Assembly (NCBI RefSeq): GCF_965363235.1
Contig: NC_134846.1
Span: 4,035,001 to 4,099,000, forward strand
Source of the DNA: Mytilus galloprovincialis
Lineage: Eukaryota > Mollusca > Bivalvia > Mytilida > Mytilidae
Reading direction: 5' to 3'
DNA length: 64,000 bases
In this document: in pieces, positions 11,885 to 23,900 of the stretch
Layout: every line of letters begins with the position of its first letter
Position numbering within the stretch: position 1 is the first letter of the stretch
Program-made: the position numbers and the translations under genes
The notes under the pieces: generated by a model
Databases searched by the model: none
Seen by the model: the letters and a program-made list of their open reading frames with translations, nothing else
Told to the model about the DNA's origin: nothing

Positions 11885-12245
11885 AATTTTGTCGTTCAAA
11901 GTATGACGGGATACATAAATACCGTCACGTAAAATAGATATAACAAAAACAGACTTAACAGTAAAAGTAATAATGATAAATAAAATAATAGTGTGGTTAA
12001 AGTATGATGAGATACATAAGTACAGAGTTACGTCAAATGTGTATCACAGAAAACAGACATAACAGTAAAAGTAATATTAATAAATAAAATATCTTTTTCA
12101 TTCAAAGTATGACAAGATACATAGATACAGAGTCACATCATTAAATAATTTTGTTGTTCAAAGTATGATGGGATACATAAGCACAGCGTTACGTCAAAAG
12201 GATATAGCAAAGACTAAACAGTAAAAGTAATATTAATAAAGACAA
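11885..12245 (+). repeat. Degenerate tandem repeat of about 100 bases
   Basis: Four starts of the form TTCAAAGTATGACGGGATAC, at about 11896, 11998, 12102 and 12158, each followed by ACAGTAAAAGTAATATTAAT-type text except the third, which is truncated. Non-coding; lies between the family A segment and the reverse-transcriptase remnant. Confidence 0.6.
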
Positions 12246-12324
12246 ATAAAAGAATAGAACAAGGACAAATGAAAGAACTATAAAACACGTAGTTAAGATG
12301 ATAAACAACATCAGTACGCAGAAT

Positions 12325-12690
12325 CTATACATCAAGACCATCGTGTATTATTTGTGAAGTTGCTACAGAATATTTATCAACAAGATCTTGGTACCTTCCG
12401 ATGAACTTTTTTAGAAAAAGGACGAGACGTTCTTTAACATACCCCTGGTTCATCAACTTTCTACTCAGACACTGATGACGTTTTACAAAGTCTGAGTAGG
12501 AGCTGCAAGCTCTTGGATATCGAATAAGTTGGGAAATATATATCCCATATGCAGGTGAAGTTGGTATATTGCTACTAAGGTTGGGGAAATTTATAATTTC
12601 AAAATTAAAATCGTCTCCTTTGTCATTAATTCTAGTACTGACATGACTGCGTAAGTCAAATTCGAGATGTAAGTCTAAAAATGAGGCGGA
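12325..12690 (-). pseudogene. Reverse-transcriptase C-terminal remnant of a retroelement
   Basis: The minus-strand frame from about 12690 down to TAG 12327-12325 reads about 121 residues: SASFLDLHLEFDLRSHV, DDFNFEIINFPNLSSNIP, AYGIYISQLIRYPRACSSYS, LSRKLMNQGYV and KKFIGRYQDLVDKYSVATSQ. Known: the order SYLDLHLE, DDFNFPIVNFP, AYGVYISQLIRY and KLLNQG is characteristic of the C-terminal part of a reverse-transcriptase polyprotein repeated widely in molluscs and other animals. Upstream (12735-12742) the frame meets a stop and homology is lost, so it is a 5'-truncated dead copy. Which retroelement clade it belongs to cannot be told here. Confidence 0.7.
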
Positions 12691-12699
12691 AAAAAACGA

Positions 12700-13140
12700 T
12701 GGTTGATTTACTAAATAAGATATCGACTACATTTGCTTGATATTCACACCCGTATGAAAGTAGGTGTAATAATTTACAGACTTATATAATTACATGAAAT
12801 ACAATTAACATGATTAAGTTTAACATGATTCAGAAATTTGAATTAAACGATATATTCTTAAATGCAACATTCATGGATGCAAGTGATTTCCGTGACAACA
12901 TTAAAATAAGGCATTGACAAACGAGCGAAAGTCTTGATTGAACTCGATTTGTTATGTCTGTTCTATAACTTATAAATGTGCATATTATACGTTTGTGTCG
13001 TAATTTGATAGAGTGGCAGAGGCGATGAACGTGTGTGGAATTTAAGAATAAAAATCGTCCACGCCTCATACAAAATGTTTGTGCTTTGGTCAACGCTTTA
13101 ACACCCCAAAGTACTTTCAAAAAGTCTCATTTAGGTATAA
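12700..13140. repeat. Right part of a paralogous segment (relative at 29470-30500)
   Basis: Shared blocks in order: CATTTCAG/GATTCAG-AAATT; GATATATTCTTAAATGCAAC (compare GATATTCTAAAATGCAACA); AGCGAAAGTCTTGATTGAAC (compare AGCGAAAGTTTTGATTGAAC); GTTTGTGCTTTGGTCAACG (compare GTTTGTGTTTCGGTCAATG); CACCCCAAAGTAC. The relative is split by an insertion at 29670-30290. Confidence 0.55.
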
Positions 13141-13659
13141 AATAGTGTTCTCGTTGTTGTAATTGACAGGTACCCGAAGGCTGATAGTTTGTACGCGATA
13201 ATAGCTCAAAATTGTATTACTAGTATTTAACTATTGTGTAAATGCTATTTAAGATTCAACATTTATCCACGATCTTAGAGGATTTCAAAGCCGGTAGTGT
13301 TCATAATGTTTTTTTTTTGTCAATATTTAAATAGCGATACACATGCGTTGTTTCAGTGTTTCTGATGTCTGGATTTTTTTCTTCTAATCGATTTGTGACT
13401 TTTAAGCAGCGTATACTACTTTTGCCTTTATTTGTACAAATTTAATCATGATATTGTAAATAGTCGACAGTGCAATACAACTTTTCAAGAAAATAGCAAG
13501 AAACGGAGGTTTTCAAATTTAAGAATATTTAAAGAAAGTTGCCATAGGTCAGATTGCAACAACGAATCAAACCAGGGGACAGTCCATATACAAATGTATT
13601 GTTGACCCAAAAAATAGGACAAAATCCCAGATACATTATACAGAAAAAATAAATAACCT
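13141..13659. other. Unassigned sequence with a short dispersed repeat
   Basis: CTAATCGATTTGTGACTTTT, then TACTACTTTTGCCTTTATTT (13385-13432), matches TCAATCGATTTATGAATTTC and CCACTGTTGCCTTTATTTT at 28977-29027, another small dispersed family. Nothing else was recognised. Confidence 0.45.
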
Positions 13660-13850
13660 GTCTGTTAATAAGATAAAAATCGTATTCGTTCATTTAATGT
13701 CAAATGAATCTTCTCGAACGTCCATTTACCAGTATCTTAATCTGCAAAAGATATTAGGACGAACAATGACGGGATGAATGATTGAAATAATATCATCCGT
13801 TAATTCATTTGGATTTATATAATGTTATTACAGTAATTCCATATAGATAT
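13660..13850 (+). repeat. Dispersed repeat family D
   Basis: AAGATAAAAATCGTATTCGT, CGTCCATTTACCAGTAT, ATGAATGATTGAAATAATAT, CATCCGTTAATTC and TGTTATTACAGTAA in order. The inverted partner is at 36215-36415. About 80 percent alike by eye. Confidence 0.6.
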
Positions 13851-14383
13851 TAACAAATTAAAAAGGAAAGTGTACAGCAAGAAAGGACAAATAATTTGTT
13901 TTACGATCAAGCTCCGGAATGTCGCTGCGAATCAAATAATCGTTTTTTTGTTTTTAAATATATGTGGAAGTTGGACATACATTATATATATGTTGCCATT
14001 TTAATTATTTGCATTTCATTTATCACTACTATTTAACTAAGTATCAATTTGCAAAAATCAAAAAAAAAAAACACTATACAACATCAATTTATCTTTTCTT
14101 TTTAAACTTCAATAGCTCACAAACGGTCATTTTCCAGAATTTGAGCAGATTCTTATTTTGTTCTTTTGATTTAACGAGGCCCGATCTGGAACGCGTTTTT
14201 GAATATTGCGCAACTCGGGCATTTTTCGGCAGTTGGTTTAACGGTTATAACATAACACATAAAATAAATATAAACAATACCTTTTCTGATTATTTTAGGA
14301 ACTAAAATGATAAAATAAATCAATTTTTGATCGTAGTTTATATTTTATTTAAATTTATACTGTTATTATTGTTTACGACATAG
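13851..14383. other. Region upstream of the gene
   Basis: AT-rich. The 113-codon frame at 13964-14305 is low-complexity, without domains or splice context. No terminal inverted repeat matching sequence beyond 25003 was found by eye. Confidence 0.4.
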
Positions 14384-14391
14384 TTTCGCGC
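14384..14391 (+). promoter_or_regulatory. E2F-like site upstream of the transposase-exonuclease gene
   Basis: TTTCGCGC lies 33 bases before the proposed start codon and matches the E2F consensus TTTSGCGC. It continues into GCCATTT, which resembles a YY1/initiator-type core. The surrounding 60 bases are AT-rich, so the match stands out. If real it would tie expression to the cell cycle, as for many DNA metabolism genes. A single 8-bp match is weak evidence. Confidence 0.3.
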
Positions 14392-14423
14392 CATTTACGG
14401 CAATGTAAACAATATCAGACGAC

Positions 14424-14946
14424 ATGCCTAGCAGAAAGAAGAACGGTCGGTTTTTGAAAAACTGTCAGGCAGAGACTTACAACAACAGATGAGACAACAT
14501 ATCTCGACCCGATTTATCCACAACTGATTTTGATACACCATCTACACTCGATTTTGATACTACTTTTACACCCGATTTTGATACTACTTTTACGCCCGAT
14601 TTTGATACATCTTTTACACCAGGTTCTTTCCAACATGATCACACGTATCAATCCTCTGCATCGTTTGATGAGATCAATGAGTTCTATTTTTCTGGAAAAT
14701 TAAAGCCAATAGGTTATACCAGACATGTGATTGACATTCAAACCTTTTTTGATAATATGAGATGTTCCAGATGTGACATTACATTGAAGTTAAAAGATGG
14801 AATTGGAATTTTGCCTGCTGGTTTATGTGGTCACCTGATTGTTCGTTGTTATAACTGTAATGACTTTTTACGTGTTGCCATGGGCAAAACCCACAATGCA
14901 TCCCATGGGCCAAGGATATTTGATGTCAACACCAAACTTGCAACTG
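14424..14946 (+). CDS. Exon 1: N-terminal region with zinc-ribbon-like Cys pairs
   Basis: The frame from ATG 14424 starts MPSRKKNGRF, a basic N-terminus, meets TGA at 14490, then stays open from 14493 to the donor GTAAGT at 14947. After the stop it encodes three to four copies of an eight-residue acidic repeat close to DFDTTFTP (about 14530-14625), then a domain with CSRC and CYNC pairs spaced about 30 residues apart. That is the pattern before the catalytic core in animal Mutator-like transposases. The first in-frame ATG after the TGA is at 14757, just before the first Cys pair, so translation could restart there and lose little of the domain. Ends in phase 1 (G of a Gly codon). Confidence 0.65.
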
Positions 14947-17900
14947 GTAAGTGCAAAAATAAAATCTGCACACCCTGTATATTTATACTTTATATTCACA
15001 TGTAGCATGTTTACCTAGTACCAATTCCTGGACTGCAAATAATTATGATGTCTTACGAGTGCTGCCTTGTAGTAGCATTAGCCTACTCTTTTTCGAAATC
15101 TACAAGGGTGTCTTTAACGTGCAAGAGGAATCCATGACAAGTCGCCCCACTAGCAAGTCGCCCCACTCCTAATAGCCCCACTTTTTCACCAACTCGCCCC
15201 ACTTTAAAAAAAAAAACGCCCCAACCTGGATTACCAAATCGCCCCACTTTTTAAAAAATCGCCCCACTTGTGAAATGTGTTAAATCCCGTTAATATTACT
15301 CCTGAAAACTTGCCCCACTGAATGGAAAACGATAAAATCTAGATTAATATATTATTAATATATTATTAACCAGGATGAATTTAGTAAAGCCAACTCGCCC
15401 CACTTATGGAAAAAGATGTTATCCCGTTGTATATAAGTTAAATTCCGTGAATATTACTCCTGCGAACTCGCCCCACTTATGGAAAACGATAATATCTAGA
15501 TTAATATATTATTAACCAGGATGAATGTAGTAATGCCAACTCGCCCCACTTATGGAAAAAGATGTTATTCTGTGAATATTACTCCTGCCAACTCGCCCCA
15601 CTTAAAAGAAAATGATAATAATCTAGATTTATATTATATTATTAACCAGGATGAATGTAGTAATGCCAACTCGCCCCACTTATGGAAAAAGATGTTATCC
15701 CGTTGTATATAAGTTAAATTCCGTGAATATTACTCCTGCCAACTCGCCCCACTTATGGAAAAAGATGTTATCCCATTGTATATAAGTTAAATTCCGTGAA
15801 TATTACTCCTGCCAACTCGCCCCACTTATGGAAAAAGATTATTACTCCTGCCAACTCGCCCCACTTGTAGAAAAAGATGTTATCCCATTGTATATAAGTT
15901 AAATTCCATGAATATTACTCCTGCCAACTCGCCCCACTTATGGAAAAAGATGCTATCCCCTTGAAAACCTTATAGAAACTTCTTATATTATTCCCTTTTT
16001 TTAATATAGCAGTAAGAAGTGAGTATTAATATTTCCACTTATGAATAGTACAAGTATGAATAGAGTTAAAATAAATATTTAACATGATTAAACCAATTTC
16101 ACATGTGGGACGATTTTTTAAAAAGTGGGGCGATTTGGTAATCCAGGTTGGGGTGTTTTTTTTTAAAGTTGGGCGAGTTGGTGAAAAAGTGGGGCAATTA
16201 GGTGTGGGGCGACTTGTCCTGCTTCCGTGCAAGAGATATGACTCTCTCTTAACACGGGTCAGCCAATTTTCGTCCCCTTCCAACGGACTATCATCGTTAC
16301 TTTAGTTTACTGCTTTTGGTTGGTTTTTTTCTGTCGGGCAAGAATGTAAAAAATACAAAATCAAATTTACAGAACCAAAATCTTACATCATCCAGTGAAA
16401 AGGTACTTTACACAGTAGAATAAAATGCTTCATTGAGCGCTTATCAAACCCTGACAATTGGGGCAATATTGGACACAATATTCCAGCTTGATACTGTCTG
16501 AATTGGGATTGTGATTAAATTTGTTGACATAATTATGATATAGCTTTCAGGGCCTTTTGAAGCTACATGTAACTATGCTGAATGGGCTTTGGCTCACTGT
16601 TGAAGGCTGTACAGTGACCTTTAGTTGTAAAAACTGTCTTGTGAACAGTTGTCTCATTGGCAATCATACCACATCTTCTTTTTTATATTCTGTACATGTA
16701 CATTTTAAATTTATTCTGTACTATGCACCAAATACTCAGACTATTGCCCTGATCTTTTTTATGGAACTCTGGTTGTGACAAACCAACATTTTTTTCAATG
16801 TGGCCCCACATCAAGGATATGATATAGACCCAGAAAGAAGTCTGTAACATGTATAAATTTTGAGCAATACATTGTAACTATTAAGAAGTCATATTTTTTA
16901 TTGATTTAATAAAATCTACCAACCCAACACGCATCGTTTTATAAGTTGTATTTCGTCACATTTCATTATCTTATGACACAAAAAAAATACATTGCATCCT
17001 GGACTCATCAAAATCTTTTGGGACTCACCATTTCTAAAAGTGATGAGTCCCAGGACTCACCATGAAAAATTCCTAGTGAGAACCCCGACTCTTATAACAA
17101 AACCTTTAACATCATGTGCCGCAATGTGGATATATCCAAAATCAGTGAAAATTTGGTGTCAGAATGAGGCCACACTTAGAAATATTTTGGTTTGCCAAAA
17201 CCCTTAGTACCCAATCTATGCATCGAGAAAGTGGGTATATTTGTTGCTACAATGTAGGTAGGCTATTTCTTTTCTTTTTCTTTTGGCTATGAGAAATTTA
17301 AGTATCAATGTTTATAAGTCTTCATGTCTATCTGAATAAAAATAAATATTTTCACATTAGGACAATAAAAGATTTTTAAGTAGGTAGTATTTTCAAGGAA
17401 GGTACATGTAGCATTAGGGCAAACAAACCTATTCTTTTTTTAGGGTCTGATATAGTCTCCTTGTTCTATATATAGAAAACTGTTTAACCAGACTTTTTAT
17501 ATTTATATTATTTGTGTATTGAAATCATTAAATACTTTTGTTTCTTTTTAAAAAAAATAGCAATTAATTTGACAGATCAGTTGTCCAGATATATACTGAT
17601 CATTAAATTGCTAATTGTTAATGAAAAAAACACCACATAAAAATTAAATTGTATATCAGCTCAAGGCAAGATTTTAAGTAAACATATAAATTAGTAAAAA
17701 GGGCTAAGTTAGCTTTTCTCATCACTTTGCGTCCATCATGGTTTTTACAAAAATCTTCTCCTCTGAAACTATACTAAGAAAAATTTAACCAAACTTGTCC
17801 ACAGTCATCATGATCATTGCGTTTATCATTATGGTATCTTGTTAAAAAGATGTGTCCCATGACCCCCCCCCCCCCCACATGAATCAAGATGGCAGCCATG

Positions 17901-20900
17901 GCTAAAAATACATAGGGTAAAATGCAGTTTTTTGGCTTATTTTTCTAATGAAATTGTTCATTACATGTAGGTCAAGTTCTATCTGCCCTTTAATTTTCAG
18001 ACCATTCGGGCAACTTGTTGTTGGGCTGCTGCCCCGGAATTAGTAATTTTAGGAAAATTTTGCAGCCTTTGGTTATTATCTTTTGATGTCTCGAAATATC
18101 AATGTTATTTGTACAAGACTTACAACATGTAGAAGCAGATAGAAAGCGAGGCTGTGGCGAGAAAAAGTTTTTTTCCAGCCAAGTACAAATAAAATTTATA
18201 TTTCAAAACAAGGTATGCTGTTTCACTATAAACTGCAACTCTTATAACTGATCTAATTGATGTATTTAGAGTAGAAACTATCATTTCTTACTTTTAAGCC
18301 AAAGGCGTAAAATTTCCGCCAACCTGTATATTTTATTGACGTCATCAATTAAACTGTACAGAAACCCATTGTCTACGTCATATACAAGGGGATATATACA
18401 TGTACGATCACTGACTGTTTATCACAGATGAATTATAGTCGATGCAATTTGACTGCTCATATAGCACAGCTGCAGTATGTCACCTTATATTAGTACTGTT
18501 GTTCAAATTTTTAGTTTTAAAATATATATATGTTAGATATAGGAAGATGTGGTGTGAGTGCCAATGAGACAACTCTCCATCCAAATAACAATTTATAAAA
18601 GTAAACCATTATAGGTCAATGTACGGCCTTCAACTTGGAGCCAACGGTCTAATCTATATAAAAACGAGTAACGAGAAACATGTATAAATTACATAAACAC
18701 ATGATAACTACTGTACATCAGATTCCTATATGTACATAAATGTATTGACACATACAAATACTGCAATTTTTTAAATGAAAATTAATATTTCAGGTATGTA
18801 CCACAGTGGAATAGGACCAATACAGCTTAATAATTTATTTACATCACTAAATTTGCCAAATGTCAGTGAAAGCCTGATAAGAAGACGTTGTGAAGAGGTT
18901 GGGCCTATTCTTGAAAATATAGCACAACAGTCCGTAGACAATGCTTTGTTTGAGGAGGGATTGCTAACAAAAACTTGTGAGTAAATCAATGATGACTCTT
19001 TAATGACAGATTTGTGTAAGCCTGATATTTTCTAGTATTGAATATCAATCTACAAAGGATTGAACCACTCTACACATGTCATGAATATTAATGTGAATGT
19101 GATTTGTTGTGTGAAAATTAGCACTATTTTGAATGAGCATGAAATGAAGTTTAAATCATAATTAACGCAACATAAGTTTTTATATGTCAGTCTTTAAAGA
19201 AAAATAGAACTTTATTCATATGATAAACAAGAGGCTAGCTAGATCTGGCTTTGTTCACATGTAATTTGTCTATTATTTGAGTTTGTTAACTTTCAAAAAA
19301 CCTGCTATGAAACAATGAACACCAAACTAAGTCTTAATTATCCTTATTTAGTACAAGGTTTGTGTTTTATTTTCTCTTTTGTAAAAAAAACATGGCTGCC
19401 ATTGCTATAAATAAATCATAGGGGTGAAATGCAGATTTTGGCTTATAACTCTGAAACTAAAGCAATTAGTATATATTTGACATGGGGTCAAGATCTATAT
19501 TCCCTTAAATTTTCAGGGGAATCAGACATTGCCTGACCTGTTGTATTAGGGTTGCTGTCCATATGTAGTGCTTTTATCTTTTAACTTGTCAATCATTTTT
19601 TCATTTCAGGTAATTTAATAGCCGATAATGACAGTGATGCAATTCATGCTATTGCTAGTGGGTCAGAAACTGCAACAAGCAGTAGTGGAATAGCTTCAAC
19701 AGATAACACTAATCCTGTGTGTGGCCCTATTAATGTAACTGGAATAACAGCATCAGCAGACGGAGCTTATCAGAGAAGGGGCTCAGGAAGGTGTTACAAT
19801 AGTTTGTCTGGTAACTATATCTTTATTATTTACCTATCTTAAGATGGAAGTATTATGATCTGTTTACATGTCATACTAAAACTAAAAAAAAACTTATTTT
19901 ATTCTTAAAACTAAGAAATATTGAACAGATATATCATTCTTGGAAGCAGGGTTTCCGTTGGCAGCCTCCATTTTTACACATTTTGGAAAAGAAAAAAAAA
20001 TGTTTGCAATGAAAGATTCATCGTTTGCAAAAGAATTTGGCTAAAGAAATTATAACAATTGGATTTTATCCATCTTGTTTACCTTTTACGGGTTTCTTGG
20101 ACAAAATGAATACTTCATCAGACAATATTGATTTATTTGTCACTTAGGGGCCTTTAACAGTTGACTATACTGTATTGGCTTTGTTCATTGTTAAAGGCCG
20201 TACAGTGACCTATAATTGTTAATTTCTATGTCATCTTGGGCTCTTGTGGAGAGTTGTCTCATGTGCAATCATACCACATCTTCTTTTTTTTTCTCTTTTG
20301 GTTTTTTTGTAAGTAAGGAAAATTGTATGTAAAATATGTTTATGTTTGTTGGCAAAACTAAATTGAAAAAGGCATAGAGGTAAAAAAGAATATTTTCCAC
20401 CAGCAGAAAAACATATGTGTATAAAAATGAACAGGGTTATAAAAATGAAATAAATTTGAATAAAAATACATTAAAAATACTCCTGGTATCAACTATTTTT
20501 ATGAAGGGTACAATAATGTGAATAATATATATGAGGAGCTAGATTCCTTTTGACATGAAAGTGGGTGTAACACGTAATTAATGAAATCCAGTAATTTAAA
20601 AAAAATATTCAATGGAAAACTTTTTGTAGGAACAGCTTCCATGATTGGGAAAAAAACAGGAAAGGTTGTTGGCTATAGTGCTCGATATAAGAGATGCAGG
20701 AAATGTGATGTGGCAAAATTTAAAAAACGGCTACCAACAAAACATAAATGTCGTAAGAATTGGTGTGGCTCAGCCAAATCTATGGAACCAGACATGATTG
20801 TGGAAATACTCAAAGACGCCAAAAAGAAAGATACCCCGGTAATTACACTAATAGGAGATGACGATTGCACAGCATTCAATCGGGCAAGATGTGAAGTCGA

Positions 20901-23900
20901 CTCATGTTTGGAAAAGGTCAGTGACATCAATCATGTAAAGAAGAACATATCAAATAGGCTCCACAAAATAAAAGGCAAATATAAAGAACTCTCTGTAAAA
21001 ACAATTACTGCTCTCATTAAAAGTTTTTCTTTCATGTTAGCCCAAAACAAAGGTGACTCAGACAGAATAAAGAACAGTTTACCATCTGTAGTGCTACACC
21101 AGTTTGGTAATCATGATGGATGTGGAGACTGGTGCCAAATGAAAAACAAACCCACAGCAAAGCACAGAAATCTACCATGGGGTGCAGATCTCAAAGATGA
21201 AAACTTGAAAAAAGATCTTTTAAAAGTGTTTACAGACCTTGACCCGGGAAAGATGAGCAAACTAGATTCCAGTAATCCTAATGAAAGCTTTAACAACACT
21301 GTTCGATCAAAGGCCCCAAAAGACAAGCATTACAGTGAGAGTGGAAGTTTAGCTCACAGATTGTCTGCTGCTGTTTGTCAAAAAAATGAAGGCTACAAAT
21401 ATGTTGCACAGGTACTAATAATTTATTTAAATAAAGTAATATAAAAACATTCATCAAATTATTTTTTTAAACAGAATATGGTTTATAAACTTGAAAAACT
21501 GTAAAACTGGTTCACTAATTAGGTTAAGTTGAAAGATAAACCATAATCACATGAAACTCATAGATATAAAAAAGAAGATATGGTATGATTGCCAATGAGA
21601 CAACTCTCCATGAGACAAACTTGACACAGAAATTAACAATTATATATATAGGTGACTATATGGCCTTCAACAATGAGCCAAGCCCATACTGCATAGTCAG
21701 CTATAAAAGGCACGAAATGACAATGTAAAACAATTCAGAGCAAACTAACCGCCTTATTTTTATAAAAAAAAATAGAACAAAAAACAAATTTGTAACACTA
21801 ACACATAAACAAACGACAACCACAGAATTACAGGTTCCTTACTTGAGACAGGCACATACATAGAAAAAAATATATCAAAAAGAATAATATAAATGTTGTT
21901 TAGGATGGTAGCTTTGTGAAATGTTATCATACACAATGTAAGACACAGCTCCCAAGTTCTTGTGTGTTTTTTTAGGTCCATGAAGAGCTTGGTCTTAGTC
22001 CTGGAATTGCCACAACAGTAACAGCTGCAATAAGAGACAAGGATGTTAACAGGAAAAGGACTGTAGCAAAGACTAAGGAATTTAAGGTTTGATTTAAAAG
22101 CATTTCAGAATTTTCATTCGAACACAATCTTTATACATTAAATGACTTTTAAGGAGATTGATAAATTCTAAACATAGTTTTATGCAGCCTTTTGAAATAT
22201 CTTATTTTCATGATAAAAAAAATTAAAAATCCCTGTTTTGTGGGAGTTACATCCCTTTGATCATATGATAGAAAGTTTTTAAATGAAAAAAAATCCTCTA
22301 AATTGTTGTTTTTTTTTTAAATTTTATATAAAGTATTATCCTATTGTATCATTATAACTATGTGAATAAACATTAAATTTGTCATGCTTTAGAGTGTGTA
22401 GACTTTACTTTTACATGAAACAATGCAAAGGAATGTTTATTTCTTATATTTTACAGTTACAACGTTTAAAACTTAAAAGTCAGAGATCTTCAGAAACAAG
22501 AAGTCATGAAATCAGGGAAGGGGACACTTACTGCTCAAATGTCATTGGCATGTATAAATTTTATCTGTACGTTTTCAATAAGAATTTAAAAAAACAATAA
22601 TTGTTCCTACAACATGTTATCAAAGCACTACCCATATATAAAATATATTTCAAAATATTTGATATAAAATTATAGTTATATTAATTTGGGATTTACTATT
22701 TTCTAACAAAGAAAGATAATTTTTGTTAGAGTTTTTTGACAACATAGATGTTTGGGGAATATGATTGAACTTTCATGATGAACAACCTTTTAATATAATT
22801 TTGACAATGAAAGAACATGACTAATTTCCATTAATGAAATTGCCCTGCTAACATTATTGGTAAATTATTTATAATACTGTTACTCTCTTTTGTGGTTTGT
22901 ATTTCATATAACTTATATTATGTTTTTTTTTCAAATATCCAAATATACAATTTTCAAATATACAATTATCCAATATATAACAATATCAAAATAAGAAAGA
23001 AATTTGAAATCAAAATGTATTTTGAAGATTTAACAAAAAAAAAGTGTTTCCATTACTTTTTCGTATGACAGTGGATTACAACACAAAAACCGAAACAGTG
23101 TTATTACATCCCTTCTTTCTAATTTTATACATTATATTGAATTTTTCCAGATAGGTCTTCTTACAAGATATAATTTGACCTCAATTGTATATTTTAGCTG
23201 ATGCACAAGAACCTGACTTGACAGTTATTCCAGGACCATCAGAGGACAACTGTCAACATATTGAGAAAGTTGTAGTTTTTTATGATTTAGAGACCACAGG
23301 ACTAAGTATGATATAAATATGAATTGGAAATAGGAAAGCATCAAGTTTATTTGTACAAGCTTTAGGAGTAAGGGAATATGCCAGACTTGCCAAACAATTT
23401 CACCTATCAGCCAAGTATTCACAAAAACTTGATATTTTCTGACAATATTATATACTTATTGACTGACAGGCTATAAGGACAAATCATTGAATGGATAAAG
23501 AGTGGAAGCATAGTTAAACTTGCTATTGTTTGAAAAAGCCAGTCAATAACTATTTTTTTATAAAGAAAACCATGGCATCAGAATGATGTATTATCAGACT
23601 ATGATGTCACTTTTATCCAAAGACAAAAGTTCAGGAAATGGTTAAAAACTATTTGCTGGTTAAGTCTTTTTTACTATTAGGTAAATAGTCAAGAGAAAAT
23701 TTTCTAAAAAAAAAAGCTTGTGTTCGTTTATAGTTCTATTGTAAAAAAAACACACTGTCGTATAACAATGGTACTTTATTCGGAAAAAAGTTCTAGACAA
23801 TCAGGAATTCATTAGTTGAGCCAAATAATGTCCTTCCACCTTTTTAATCTGCAACTTTTTAGAATGCCTCATCAAGGAAATGTTATGAAACTTACACAAA

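Noticed and set aside
15300..15960. CRISPR-like array of repeats and spacers
   Set aside because: Units and 'spacers' are both repetitive, unit length drifts, no cas genes exist, the array lies inside a transposon with target duplications, and the genome is eukaryotic.
18771..18989. Minus-strand gene opposite exon 2
   Set aside because: Antisense shadow of a real exon, with no motif.
20581..20629. Start of the transposase at ATG 20581
   Set aside because: The in-frame extension has no family match, and a strong acceptor at 20629 joins exon 3 in phase exactly at the conserved motif.
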